Below, in pieces: positions 44,286-51,884 of a stretch of DNA of 64,000 nucleotides (its first letter is position 1; every line of letters begins with the position of its first letter). The position numbers were made by a program, and so were the translations under genes. The stretch is taken from positions 744,001-808,000 of the forward strand of contig NZ_NMTR01000021.1 of assembly GCF_002549775.1 (NCBI RefSeq), written 5' to 3'. A model generated the notes under the pieces. It saw nothing but the letters and a program-made list of their open reading frames with translations. It was not told the origin of the DNA and did not search any database. The DNA is from Faecalibacterium langellae. GTDB taxonomy: Bacteria; Bacillota; Clostridia; Oscillospirales; Ruminococcaceae.

Positions 44286-45743
44286 TCAGTCTTCGCTGTT
44301 TGCCCAGGGCTTTTTCAGCAGCCGAGGCTTTACCACATCCCACAGGAATGCAAAGGTATCCAGTTTCAAGGCTGCAGAACTTGCCACATAAAGCGCCAGG
44401 CCAAGCAAGATCTGAAGCACCAGCGTCACAAGGTCCGGCAGCGGGAGCAGACCGACCAGGCCAGCGCATCCGCCTGCCAAAACAGCCAGCAGAAGGCTGG
44501 GCAGGATGTCGCGGAGCTGCTCCAGGTAGCTGTAGTGCAGCAGCCTTTTGTTTGGCCAGGAGTTGATGAGCTGGCTCAGCGCGCTGGCCACCAGCAGACT
44601 GTAGCCCATCGCCATCACGCTGATGCGGTAAGTGATCAACAGCAGCACCAATCCGACGATCTTTTTGAGGATCTCCAGTTTCAGGAACAGATCGCTCCGT
44701 CCCATGGCCTTCAGGGCATTCAGGTTCGCCGTATGAATGGGGTAAAACATATAGGTGATGCAGCAGATACGCAGAAACGGCACGCAGGGCAGCCATTTTT
44801 CGGTCAGCACCAGCCGGACGAGAGGCTCTGCGCAGAAAGTCATCAGCATCATCAACGGCGCGATCAGATACACGCTCATCTTGATGGCGCGGCGGGTCAT
44901 ATTCTTCACCTGCGAAAGATCGTCCTGTGCGGCCGCCATGGCCGGGAGCAGAACACTGTCAATGGAACTGTCCACATTGACGGCAATGGCATCCGGCAGG
45001 ATCCGGCCCTGGTTGTAATAGGCAAGGTCTGCCGAGGTATAAACGCGGCCGATCAGCAGGCTGCGCAGATTGTTATACACGGTATCCAGCAGCGAGGACG
45101 CCAGCAGCTTCCAGCCGTAGGAAAGCAGTCCCTTCAACCGCTGCCACGAGAACAGCTTTCTCGGTCGCCAGCCGACGGTAAGCCACAAAACGAGCGTGTC
45201 AACCGCCGTATTGGCAAGCTGCTGCGCCACCAGTGCCCAGACGCCAAAGCCGGAATAAGCCATCCACAGGCCCACGACCGCCGAGAATACGGTGCCGCCC
45301 AGTGTCGAGAAAAAGAACAGCTTGAAGATCATGTTCCGGGAAACATACACCTGCTGTATTCCCTTCAGGCCGGCGAAAATCAGCATCAGACCAATGACGC
45401 GCACGACTGCCGTCAGCTCTGCATCCTTATAAAAAGCTGCAATGTACGGTGCCGCCAGAAATATGATCGCATACAGCACAATACATGTCGCAAGGTTAAA
45501 ATAAAATACAGATGAAAAATCCAGCTCATCCGTTTCTTTTTTCTGGATCAGCGCCGTGCACAAGCCACAGTCCACAAACACATACAGGATGTTCATGAAC
45601 ACTTCCACCAGTGCGATCCGTCCGTAGTCTGCCGGGGCCAGGATGCGCGCAAGCAGCAGCGACACGATACCCGTGACCAGCTGTGCACCGCAGCGCTCTG
45701 CAAAGCGCCAGATAAAATTACTGATGACGCCCGTTTTTTTCAT
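44286..45743 (-). CDS. Wzx-type lipid-linked oligosaccharide flippase
   Basis: 485 residues with about 12-14 membrane segments of the MOP/PST (WzxC-like) exporter family: FAERCGAQLVTGIVSLLLARIL at the start and TSADLAYYNQGRILPDAIA mid-protein. It flips undecaprenyl-linked glycan units across the membrane. Its start overlaps the glycosyltransferase end by 26 bases. Confidence 0.87.
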   Translation of the reverse strand: MKKTGVISNFIWRFAERCGAQLVTGIVSLLLARILAPADYGRIALVEVFMNILYVFVDCGLCTALIQKKETDELDFSSVFYFNLATCIVLYAIIFLAAPYIAAFYKDAELTAVVRVIGLMLIFAGLKGIQQVYVSRNMIFKLFFFSTLGGTVFSAVVGLWMAYSGFGVWALVAQQLANTAVDTLVLWLTVGWRPRKLFSWQRLKGLLSYGWKLLASSLLDTVYNNLRSLLIGRVYTSADLAYYNQGRILPDAIAVNVDSSIDSVLLPAMAAAQDDLSQVKNMTRRAIKMSVYLIAPLMMLMTFCAEPLVRLVLTEKWLPCVPFLRICCITYMFYPIHTANLNALKAMGRSDLFLKLEILKKIVGLVLLLITYRISVMAMGYSLLVASALSQLINSWPNKRLLHYSYLEQLRDILPSLLLAVLAGGCAGLVGLLPLPDLVTLVLQILLGLALYVASSAALKLDTFAFLWDVVKPRLLKKPWANSED

Positions 45744-46713
45744 TTTCTTCCCTTTGTTTTATCCGCTTTCTCTTTTTAAATTCTGTGTCAATGACCCAAT
45801 ACTTCTGCTCGGCATCCAGATGCCAGAACATTTTTCTGCGCTCTGCCGTCGAGAAAAGTCCCTTCAAGCCGTTTTCCAGCACATAAAGCTGCAGCAGATT
45901 CCGGTCATTCACCTTCTTGATCTCGTCCAGCTGCCAGGCTGCAATATTTTGTTCTCTGCCATACCGATACAGCTTCGTCGTAAATTCGGTCGTTTCCGCC
46001 TGCGTGCGGATGAAGCGCTCCTCCGAAACATTTCCCAGATTCCGGGATGTCCAGGAGCCTGCCGAGAACATACGGTACACCGACATGGTTTCTTTGAGGT
46101 ATCGAATCTTCCCCATAAACGCCAGATGGACCGCCAGCGTGTAATCGCCAAAGCTTCTTACTCGGATCTCTTTAGGGGCATTGAAAAACTCTCGCCTGAG
46201 CATCAATGAAGATGCCTGAAACTCTGAGCTTCCGTACTTTACAACTTGCCGGAACGTCAGGTCCCTATCCTTCCTGGAGCGATTTTTGAGGTATGTTTCG
46301 CCGTTTCTGCAATCCAGCACTTTTGTGTTGTGTACACAGGCCGAGTAGCCTTCTTGGTGTGTCTCCAGAAAATCCACCTGCCGCTGCAGCTTGTTCTCAT
46401 CGCACCAGTAGTCGTCGCCTTCACAAAATGCAATATATCTCCCGGAGGACTTCGGGTGAATGATCTCCGGTAAGATTTTCACACCCTTTGAATACTGGTT
46501 TTCCGTCTGAAAAATCGGTTTGATAATATCCGGATACTTCTGCGCATATTCCCGAATGATCGCAGGGGTATTGTCGGTCGACGCGTCATCGTGGACCAGA
46601 ACCTCATAGCGGAAGTTCGTTTTCTGGCGCACAAATCCTTCCAACGCGTCCCGGATATACTGCTCGTGATTGTATGCAAGGCAATACACCGAAACCACGA
46701 TCCCGTCTTCCAT
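45718..46713 (-). CDS. Family 2 glycosyltransferase
   Basis: 331 residues. GT-A fold with VSVYCLAYNHEQYIRDAL, VHDDASTDNTPAII and the metal-binding EGDDYW motif (about residue 90). It transfers a sugar from a nucleotide donor to a glycan acceptor. ATG at 46713 follows AAAGGAG at good spacing; earlier ATGs are too close to or before this site. First gene of the cluster. Confidence 0.87.
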   Translation of the reverse strand: MEDGIVVSVYCLAYNHEQYIRDALEGFVRQKTNFRYEVLVHDDASTDNTPAIIREYAQKYPDIIKPIFQTENQYSKGVKILPEIIHPKSSGRYIAFCEGDDYWCDENKLQRQVDFLETHQEGYSACVHNTKVLDCRNGETYLKNRSRKDRDLTFRQVVKYGSSEFQASSLMLRREFFNAPKEIRVRSFGDYTLAVHLAFMGKIRYLKETMSVYRMFSAGSWTSRNLGNVSEERFIRTQAETTEFTTKLYRYGREQNIAAWQLDEIKKVNDRNLLQLYVLENGLKGLFSTAERRKMFWHLDAEQKYWVIDTEFKKRKRIKQREENEKNGRHQ

Positions 46714-46782
46714 CCGCATTCTCCTTTGTCCGATCCTCATTCAGGTCCTTCCGCTCTTTGGCGTCCGGCCATAACTGTTTAT

Positions 46783-46811
46783 ATCATAGCACATAAGCTC
46801 TTTTCGTTCAA
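46783..46811 (-). promoter_or_regulatory. Promoter of the glycan cluster
   Basis: Minus strand TTGAAC, 17-base spacer, TATGAT. Confidence 0.7.
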
Positions 46812-46849
46812 CCGCTATCTTTCGGAATCGTCCCGATGGAAGCTCAACA

Positions 46850-46903
46850 AAAAAATCTCCTGCATTATCAGGCCGTATGCCAAATAAATACAGGAGATTT
46901 TTT
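46850..46903 (-). terminator. Terminator after spo0A
   Basis: AAAAAATCTCCTG pairs perfectly with CAGGAGATTTTTT around a 28-base loop; it could work in both directions. Confidence 0.8.
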
Positions 46904-47029
46904 GCCTTAGATTCAAGTTATTGATTGGTCTGGTTCCATATTTCCACAACGTTTTTCGCTTTATTTATTGGTACAGTTCCCACAGTTGGAATATTATGGA
47001 ATAATTTCAGACGTTTTACCGTTTCTCTG

Positions 47030-47788
47030 TCACACCGCCCTCTGCCGCTTATCCAGGCGCATCTTGTCAGCTATCATCGCGATGAACTCGCTGTTCGTGG
47101 GCTTTCCTCTCAGGTTATGGATGGTATACCCGAAATAGCTGTTCAGGGTATCCACATCACCCCGGTCCCACGCCACCTCGATGGCATGGCGGATAGCGCG
47201 CTCCACACGGCTGGCGGTGGTACCATTACGCTTGGCAATCTCTGGATACAGGCGTTTCGTCACCGCGTTGATGTAATCCGGCTCGTTCATGGTGAGCAGG
47301 ATGGCATCCCGCAGGAACTGGTAGCCCTTGATGTGGGCGGGAACACCGATCTGGTGCAAAATCTCGGTCACGGTCAGCTCATCACTGTCCACACTGGTGT
47401 GCAGGATGCGCTTTTCCTGCCCGAGAGCCACCTTCAGCACCCGTGCCGCCAGAACGTTTTCGTCGAAGGGCTTGACGAAGTAGTAGGCAAACCCTTCGTC
47501 CAGCAGCTCCTGCACCATTTCCTCGCTCTGGAATGCACCGGTGACGAAGAAGGACGTGTGCCGCTCACCTGCCGCATTGTAGCGCTGCTTTACCGCGAGC
47601 GCGTCCAGCCCGGGCATAAAGGCGTCCAGCAGAACAACGTGCGGATGAACCGCGAGCATTTTCTGCAGAACTTTGTTGCCGTCCTTTTCGACGACGGTCA
47701 CTTCTACGCCCTTTTGCTCCAGCGCCTCACGGCAGGCTTCGGTGATCTGAGTGCTGGTATCCGACATCAAAAATCTCACTTTGTCCAT
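47030..47788 (-). CDS. spo0A: Sporulation master regulator Spo0A
   Basis: 252 residues. The receiver domain keeps the phospho-acceptor Asp in VVLLDAFMP (about residue 55), Thr in FFVTGAF and Lys in FVKPF. One residue of the acidic pocket is changed: MSDTS replaces the usual ADDN, so the second Asp is Thr. The DNA-binding domain has IGVPAHIKGYQFLRDAI and TASRVERAIRHAIEVAWDRGD, typical of Spo0A. ATG at 47788 follows GGAGG; it lies downstream of spoIVB in the classical order. Confidence 0.93.
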   Translation of the reverse strand: MDKVRFLMSDTSTQITEACREALEQKGVEVTVVEKDGNKVLQKMLAVHPHVVLLDAFMPGLDALAVKQRYNAAGERHTSFFVTGAFQSEEMVQELLDEGFAYYFVKPFDENVLAARVLKVALGQEKRILHTSVDSDELTVTEILHQIGVPAHIKGYQFLRDAILLTMNEPDYINAVTKRLYPEIAKRNGTTASRVERAIRHAIEVAWDRGDVDTLNSYFGYTIHNLRGKPTNSEFIAMIADKMRLDKRQRAV

Positions 47789-47829
47789 GGTTGTTTCCTC
47801 CAATGTGTGCAGTTCCCTTAACACCATGG

Positions 47830-47858
47830 ATTTTACCATATTTTTCCAGATTGTTCAA
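47830..47858 (-). promoter_or_regulatory. Promoter of spo0A
   Basis: Minus strand TTGAAC, 17-base spacer, TAAAAT, in the 130-base gap after spoIVB. Confidence 0.7.
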
Positions 47859-47918
47859 CGGTTTTTATTGGCAAATTTTGGCAAAGAAAGTCAAATGTGT
47901 GATTTTTCCCGGCCAGGC

Positions 47919-49142
47919 TCACGCATCCGGGTCCATTTTTGCCACCGCCTGGGTCTGCCGCAGCATGGTTTCGGCAAAGATCCCGTAGCCCCGGGTCGGA
48001 TCGTTGACCAGAACATGGGTCACTGCCCCCACCAGCCGTCCGTTCTGCACGATGGGGCTCCCGCTCATCCCCTGCACGATGCCGCCGGTCCGGGCCAGCA
48101 GCCGCTTGTCTGTGACCCGCAGGACCATGTTGCGCCCCGGTGCAGCATCGCTGACCTTTTCGATGCGGATCGTGTAAGCCTGCGGCTGTTCGCCGGAGAC
48201 GGTCGTCCAAATCTCGGCCTCGCCGGGCACGACTTCCTGTGCAAAGGCCATCTCCATCTGCTGCCCGGAAAAATCTGCCCGGGTCCGGCCATAGACGCCG
48301 TTTTCTCCGTTGATGCAGATCGTGCCCAGCGCGTGTGTGCTCAAAAAGCGGCCTTTCAGCTCGCCCGGGCTGCCTACGGTGCCGCTGGTGCAGCCAACGA
48401 TCTGGCATGGCACGATCTCGCCGCTGCGCAGCGCAACGCTCTCGCCGGTGTCACTGTCACTGATGGGGTGTCCCAGCCCGGCAAAGACGCCGTTTTCTGC
48501 ATCCACAAAGGTCATGGTACCGACCCCCGCCGAAGAATCCCGCACCCACATCCCGGCACGCCACTGCCCGGCGGCTTCATCCCACACAGGGGTGAGAACG
48601 GTCTGCCGCTGTTCGTTGTCCCGGACATAGACCAGCTCCAGCGGCTGGCCTTCGGCCGCTTCCAGCGCTTCGTGGACGGCATCGTTCGTTTCGGTTGCCG
48701 CCGCCCCCAGCCGGATCACCCGGTCGCCCAGCCGCAGGCCAGCCTGCTTGGCCGGATTCACGGTGCCGTCTGCGGTTACAATGTCCGAAAAGCCCACCAC
48801 AAGCGCCCCTTCTGAGAACATTTTGACGCCAAAGGGTGTCCCGCAGACGGTCACAGTGGGCCGGTCGGTCACCAGTGCGCGGATCGTTTTGACCGGCAGC
48901 CACCCGCCCAGCGACAGTGTCGTCCGGTAGCTGCCCGCGGCCCGGGTGCTGGCAGCGTTGCGTGTCCCGCTGGGGTGGAGTGGCTCCACCCAGGCAAAGC
49001 GCGGCAGGGTCAGGGCCTGGCCCGGCTCCAGGCAGACCTCGGACGGCAGGCTGTGCCACAGCCATCCCAGCGCCGCTGCGGCCGCGACCAGCAGGTAAAC
49101 CACCGCCATGCCGCACCAGCGGCGAACCCTTGACCTGCGCAT
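47919..49142 (-). CDS. spoIVB: SpoIVB serine peptidase (S55)
   Basis: 407 residues. An N-terminal membrane anchor (about residues 12-32) is followed by a PDZ-like domain (about 110-190; GLRLGDRVIRLG) and the S55 peptidase domain with GHPISDSDTG and the catalytic Ser in GGIVQGMSGSPIVQNG. In spore formers it is made in the forespore and triggers SpoIVFB processing of pro-sigma-K. ATG at 49142 follows GGAAAGGAG. Followed by spo0A. Confidence 0.93.
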   Translation of the reverse strand: MRRSRVRRWCGMAVVYLLVAAAAALGWLWHSLPSEVCLEPGQALTLPRFAWVEPLHPSGTRNAASTRAAGSYRTTLSLGGWLPVKTIRALVTDRPTVTVCGTPFGVKMFSEGALVVGFSDIVTADGTVNPAKQAGLRLGDRVIRLGAAATETNDAVHEALEAAEGQPLELVYVRDNEQRQTVLTPVWDEAAGQWRAGMWVRDSSAGVGTMTFVDAENGVFAGLGHPISDSDTGESVALRSGEIVPCQIVGCTSGTVGSPGELKGRFLSTHALGTICINGENGVYGRTRADFSGQQMEMAFAQEVVPGEAEIWTTVSGEQPQAYTIRIEKVSDAAPGRNMVLRVTDKRLLARTGGIVQGMSGSPIVQNGRLVGAVTHVLVNDPTRGYGIFAETMLRQTQAVAKMDPDA

Positions 49143-49215
49143 AAAAAGCTCCTTTCCGATGTTGTTCAAGGGCAGTATGCGCAGAAAGCGGCCGGAATAT
49201 CATAGGCTGCAAAGA

Positions 49216-49244
49216 TTGACATTTTCCATCGGACCTGCTACTAT
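49216..49244 (+). promoter_or_regulatory. Promoter of tRNA-Leu(UAG)
   Basis: TTGACA, 17-base spacer, TACTAT, about 32 bases before the tRNA. Confidence 0.75.
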
Positions 49245-49275
49245 ATTAAAGATATCTCCCGGAGAGATTACAGAC

Positions 49276-49357
49276 GCGGGTATGGTGGAATTGGCAGACG
49301 CGCAGGATTTAGGTTCCTGTGCCGCAAGGCGTGTGGGTTCGACCCCCACTACCCGCA
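49276..49357 (+). tRNA. tRNA-Leu (anticodon UAG)
   Basis: Acceptor GCGGGTA pairs with TACCCGC. The Leu-type D arm GGTGGAATTGGCAGACGCG, anticodon stem CAGGA/TCCTG with loop TTTAGGT, a long variable arm and GGTTCGACCCC T arm are all present. CCA is not encoded. Confidence 0.93.
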
Positions 49358-49362
49358 TAAAC

Positions 49363-49398
49363 AAAAAGTGCGATGATATGTTTTTATCATCGCACTTT
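49363..49398 (+). terminator. Terminator after tRNA-Leu, probably bidirectional
   Basis: AAAAAGTGCGATGATA pairs with TATCATCGCACTTTT and T-rich sequence follows. It also sits just beyond the minus-strand small gene. Confidence 0.85.
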
Positions 49399-49400
49399 TC

Positions 49401-49649
49401 TTATTTTCCCCGTTTCCGGCGTTCCTCGGCCGCTTCCTGACGAGCCTTTTCTTCCTGCAGTTTTCGCAGGACATAGGCCATCTCTGCCAGTGTAGAGACG
49501 GTATAATAACCATCTTCATTCCGGTTCACGCCCTTCAGGCACTCCTTTAAGGCCGCTGTATCCGGGAATACGGTCTGATCCAGCGAGCCTCTCCGGTCTT
49601 CCTGTTCTTCCTTCAAGCAATTCACAGCCTTTCGTACACCATTGTGCAT
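49401..49649 (-). CDS. Hypothetical small charged protein
   Basis: 82 residues, no family recognised. The C-terminal half (YYTVSTLAEMAYVLRKLQEEK and onward) is helical and strongly charged, suggesting a short coiled coil. There is no strong ribosome binding site at the ATG, and a downstream start near GTGAATTGC is possible. The same open frame continues upstream through a tRNA gene, so the start is uncertain. It lies between two tRNA-Leu genes. Confidence 0.45.
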   Translation of the reverse strand: MHNGVRKAVNCLKEEQEDRRGSLDQTVFPDTAALKECLKGVNRNEDGYYTVSTLAEMAYVLRKLQEEKARQEAAEERRKRGK

Positions 49650-49791
49650 AGGCACAGTGTACCATGTTCTTGGTCTCTGTGCAAGCCGCGGCGGCTCTGC
49701 AGCAGCAAAAACTGAGGCCCTTCGGCCGCTGCCGGTCCAGCGTTCTCCCGCATTGCAAAAGAAAAACCAGCACACGATGTGTACTGGTCGA

Positions 49792-49875
49792 TGGTGCGAG
49801 GGAGGGGACTCGAACCCCCAAGGATAAACCACACGCACCTCAAACGTGCGCGTCTGCCAGTTCCGCCACCCTCGC
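49792..49875 (-). tRNA. tRNA-Leu (anticodon GAG)
   Basis: Acceptor GCGAGGG pairs with CCCTCGC. Leu-type D arm, anticodon stem CACGT/GCGTG with loop TTGAGGT, long variable arm and GGTTCGAGTCC T arm are present. CCA is encoded, unlike in the other tRNA-Leu nearby. Confidence 0.92.
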
Positions 49876-49940
49876 ATATCCTGTTTTCTGCCGTCCATCC
49901 GATCTCTGAGGCTTGAGGCCGTCTCGCGGACTGCTTGAAT

Positions 49941-49969
49941 ATATTACCACATTCCTCCCGGACAGTCAA
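49941..49969 (-). promoter_or_regulatory. Promoter of tRNA-Leu(GAG)
   Basis: Minus strand TTGACT, 17-base spacer, TAATAT. Confidence 0.7.
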
Positions 49970-50062
49970 GCTTTTTTCCGGTTTTTCATAGATTTTCCCG
50001 CCGGTCATATCTATATAAATAACGTTCTCTCCGCAAAACAACGTACAAGGGAGGTTTTCCGA

Positions 50063-50908
50063 ATGAAGCTCTCCGCACATCGTTTTCGGCGCAACAGGAC
50101 CTTGCTCCTGTCCGCCCTGCTGCTTGCTCTCATTGCAGGCTTCACCGCCGGGGCACAGCCAGAATTTGTCGGCTGCAGCACGCAGGACCTGACCCCCGTG
50201 CCGGACACGGCCGCCTTCTCCCCCGCTGCCACTGCCTTTGCCGAGGCAGGCTCCGGTTCTGCCACCGAAGAACCCCTGCCGGAAAAGTGGGTCTGCCTGA
50301 CCTTCGACGACGGTCCCAGCAAAACCACACCGGATGTCCTGGCCGCCCTGAACACTGCCGGGGTGCACGGCACCTTTTTTGTGGTGGCCACCGACTACAA
50401 CGAAAAGTATCTTCCCCTGCTCACCGAGGCGGCTGCCGCCGGGCACCAGATCGCGCTGCATTCTGCCTCCCACGAATACAGTGACATTTACCAGAGCTCT
50501 GATGCTTACTGGGAGGACATTGCCTTGCTGAAAGAGCGCATCGCGCCCTATGTGGACGTGGAAAGCATCCGGTATCTGCGCTTCCCCGGCGGCAGCACCA
50601 ACACCGTGAGCCGTCGCTACGGCGGCAAAGGGCTGATGAAACAGCTGAAAGCCGAGGTGGAACAGAAAGGTCTGCAGTGGGTAGACTGGAACGTCTGCGC
50701 CGAGGACGCTGTGGGCGGTCACCCCAGCGCAGACACCATCTACCGCAACGTGGTGCGGGAGACTGGGCAGCAGACGAACTGCATCGTTCTGATGCACGAT
50801 TCCGCCTCCACCCGCACCACCGCCGAAGCCCTGCCCGACATCATCCAGTGGTACACCGACAATGGCTATACCTTTTTAACTGTGGCCGAGGCTCTGCCGT
50901 TGAGCTGA
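50063..50908 (+). CDS. Polysaccharide deacetylase (NodB domain), membrane-anchored or secreted
   Basis: 281 residues. Signal or anchor helix (about residues 13-30) ends near a Cys in VGCSTQ (residue 38), too far from the helix for a typical lipobox. The NodB domain has TFDDGPS, the metal His pair in HSASHEYSD and RFPGGS. It removes acetyl groups from peptidoglycan or another glycan outside the cell. GGGAGG precedes the ATG. Confidence 0.88.
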   Translation: MKLSAHRFRRNRTLLLSALLLALIAGFTAGAQPEFVGCSTQDLTPVPDTAAFSPAATAFAEAGSGSATEEPLPEKWVCLTFDDGPSKTTPDVLAALNTAGVHGTFFVVATDYNEKYLPLLTEAAAAGHQIALHSASHEYSDIYQSSDAYWEDIALLKERIAPYVDVESIRYLRFPGGSTNTVSRRYGGKGLMKQLKAEVEQKGLQWVDWNVCAEDAVGGHPSADTIYRNVVRETGQQTNCIVLMHDSASTRTTAEALPDIIQWYTDNGYTFLTVAEALPLS

Positions 50909-50922
50909 GCAGGCTGGCCCAG

Positions 50923-51768
50923 TCACAGCCGGTTTTCAAAGCAGCGGCCCAGCAGGACACCCGCTGCTGCCAGTGCCGCCAGCCAGAGCCAGTCTGTCCC
51001 TCCGGTCGCCATCCAGCCTGCTGTCAGGATGGCGGCAAAGGTGCATGCCGCAGGCAGAAGGACCCGCAGGCCCCGCAGCTGCCGCTCCCGGCGGGACGGC
51101 AGCCCGGTGTTCAGCTGTTCCGGATGGACGGCGTCGCAGCAGATCTCATCACGGTACTTGCCCGGGTTGCGGTAGGCCTTGTACGGGATCCCGTCCAGCG
51201 AAAATTCCGGGTACATTCCCTCTTTGGTCAGGCCGAGCTGCATCCCGCGCTCCTCTGCATACGCCTGCAGGGCTGCCGTAAACTCCTGCGGCGTGTTGAT
51301 GCTGCCCTGCGGGATAAAGAAAAAGTGCTTCTGATGCTGCACCTGCGCCAGCGTGCGGTAATCCTGCACCCAGCCGGAGAAAAATGTCTGCGGCTGTGCG
51401 GGATTTTCCATCCGAGACAGGCAGGCGTCCACATCCAGCGACGCCGCAGACGGGTCCTGCCGGGCCAGTTCTGCGCAAAAACGCGCCGCCCCTTCCAGCT
51501 GCTTTGCGCGCTGCTCCAGTGCGGTCTGCTGCTCCCGCAAAACATTCCCCAGCGGTGCATCGCCCGCCAGCACGGACCGGATGACCGGAAGCGGCACATC
51601 CAGCATTCGCAGCATCCGGATGAACCGGAGGGTGCGGACATCCTGTTCTGTGTAGTCGCGGTAATCGTTGCCGGGCAGTCGGGCAGGGTTCAGAAGTCCC
51701 TCTTTTTCATAGAATCGGATATTGGGGGCGGCCACCCCGCTTTGTTTCGAAGCCTGTTTGATGTTCAT
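50923..51768 (-). CDS. MerR family regulator with C-terminal membrane helices
   Basis: 281 residues. The N-terminal MerR winged helix (IKQASKQSGVAAPNIRFYEKEGLL) and a coiled-coil dimer helix are followed by a ~110-residue sensor-like region. The C-terminus has two hydrophobic helices (VLLPAACTFAAILTAGWMA and LWLAALAAAGVLLG). A membrane-bound MerR regulator is unusual. ATG at 51768 follows GGAGG. A perfect dyad lies between its -35 and -10 boxes. Confidence 0.85.
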   Translation of the reverse strand: MNIKQASKQSGVAAPNIRFYEKEGLLNPARLPGNDYRDYTEQDVRTLRFIRMLRMLDVPLPVIRSVLAGDAPLGNVLREQQTALEQRAKQLEGAARFCAELARQDPSAASLDVDACLSRMENPAQPQTFFSGWVQDYRTLAQVQHQKHFFFIPQGSINTPQEFTAALQAYAEERGMQLGLTKEGMYPEFSLDGIPYKAYRNPGKYRDEICCDAVHPEQLNTGLPSRRERQLRGLRVLLPAACTFAAILTAGWMATGGTDWLWLAALAAAGVLLGRCFENRL

Positions 51769-51789
51769 TTGCTTCACCTCCGCACTCAC

Positions 51790-51818
51790 ATTACACCTTA
51801 AAGACGCTTGAAGGTCAA
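51790..51818 (-). promoter_or_regulatory. merR promoter with internal dyad operator
   Basis: Minus strand TTGACC, 17-base spacer, TGTAAT (or 19 bases to TAATGT). The dyad ACCTT-n-AAG-n3-CTT-n-AAGGT at 51795-51815 fills the spacer, the typical MerR-family layout. Confidence 0.75.
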
Positions 51819-51826
51819 GTTTTTTC

Positions 51827-51878
51827 AAAAAAAAAAAAAAAGTCCCGGAAAACCTGCTGCTGCGGGCGATCCGGGGCT
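51827..51878 (-). terminator. Terminator of the M18 peptidase operon
   Basis: Minus strand AGCCCCGG pairs imperfectly with CCGGGACT and is followed by 15 T, six bases after the stop codon. Confidence 0.75.
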
Positions 51879-51884
51879 AAATCT

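Larger units (their letters stand above)
46714..47029. other. Intergenic region with promoter and terminator
   Basis: No gene supported in 316 bases. It holds the glycan cluster promoter and the strong terminator after spo0A; the remainder is AT-rich without recognisable features. Confidence 0.6.

Noticed and set aside
51827-51841. 15-base A/T run as a phase-variation tract
   Set aside because: It is the T tail of a terminator and lies outside coding sequence and promoter spacing.
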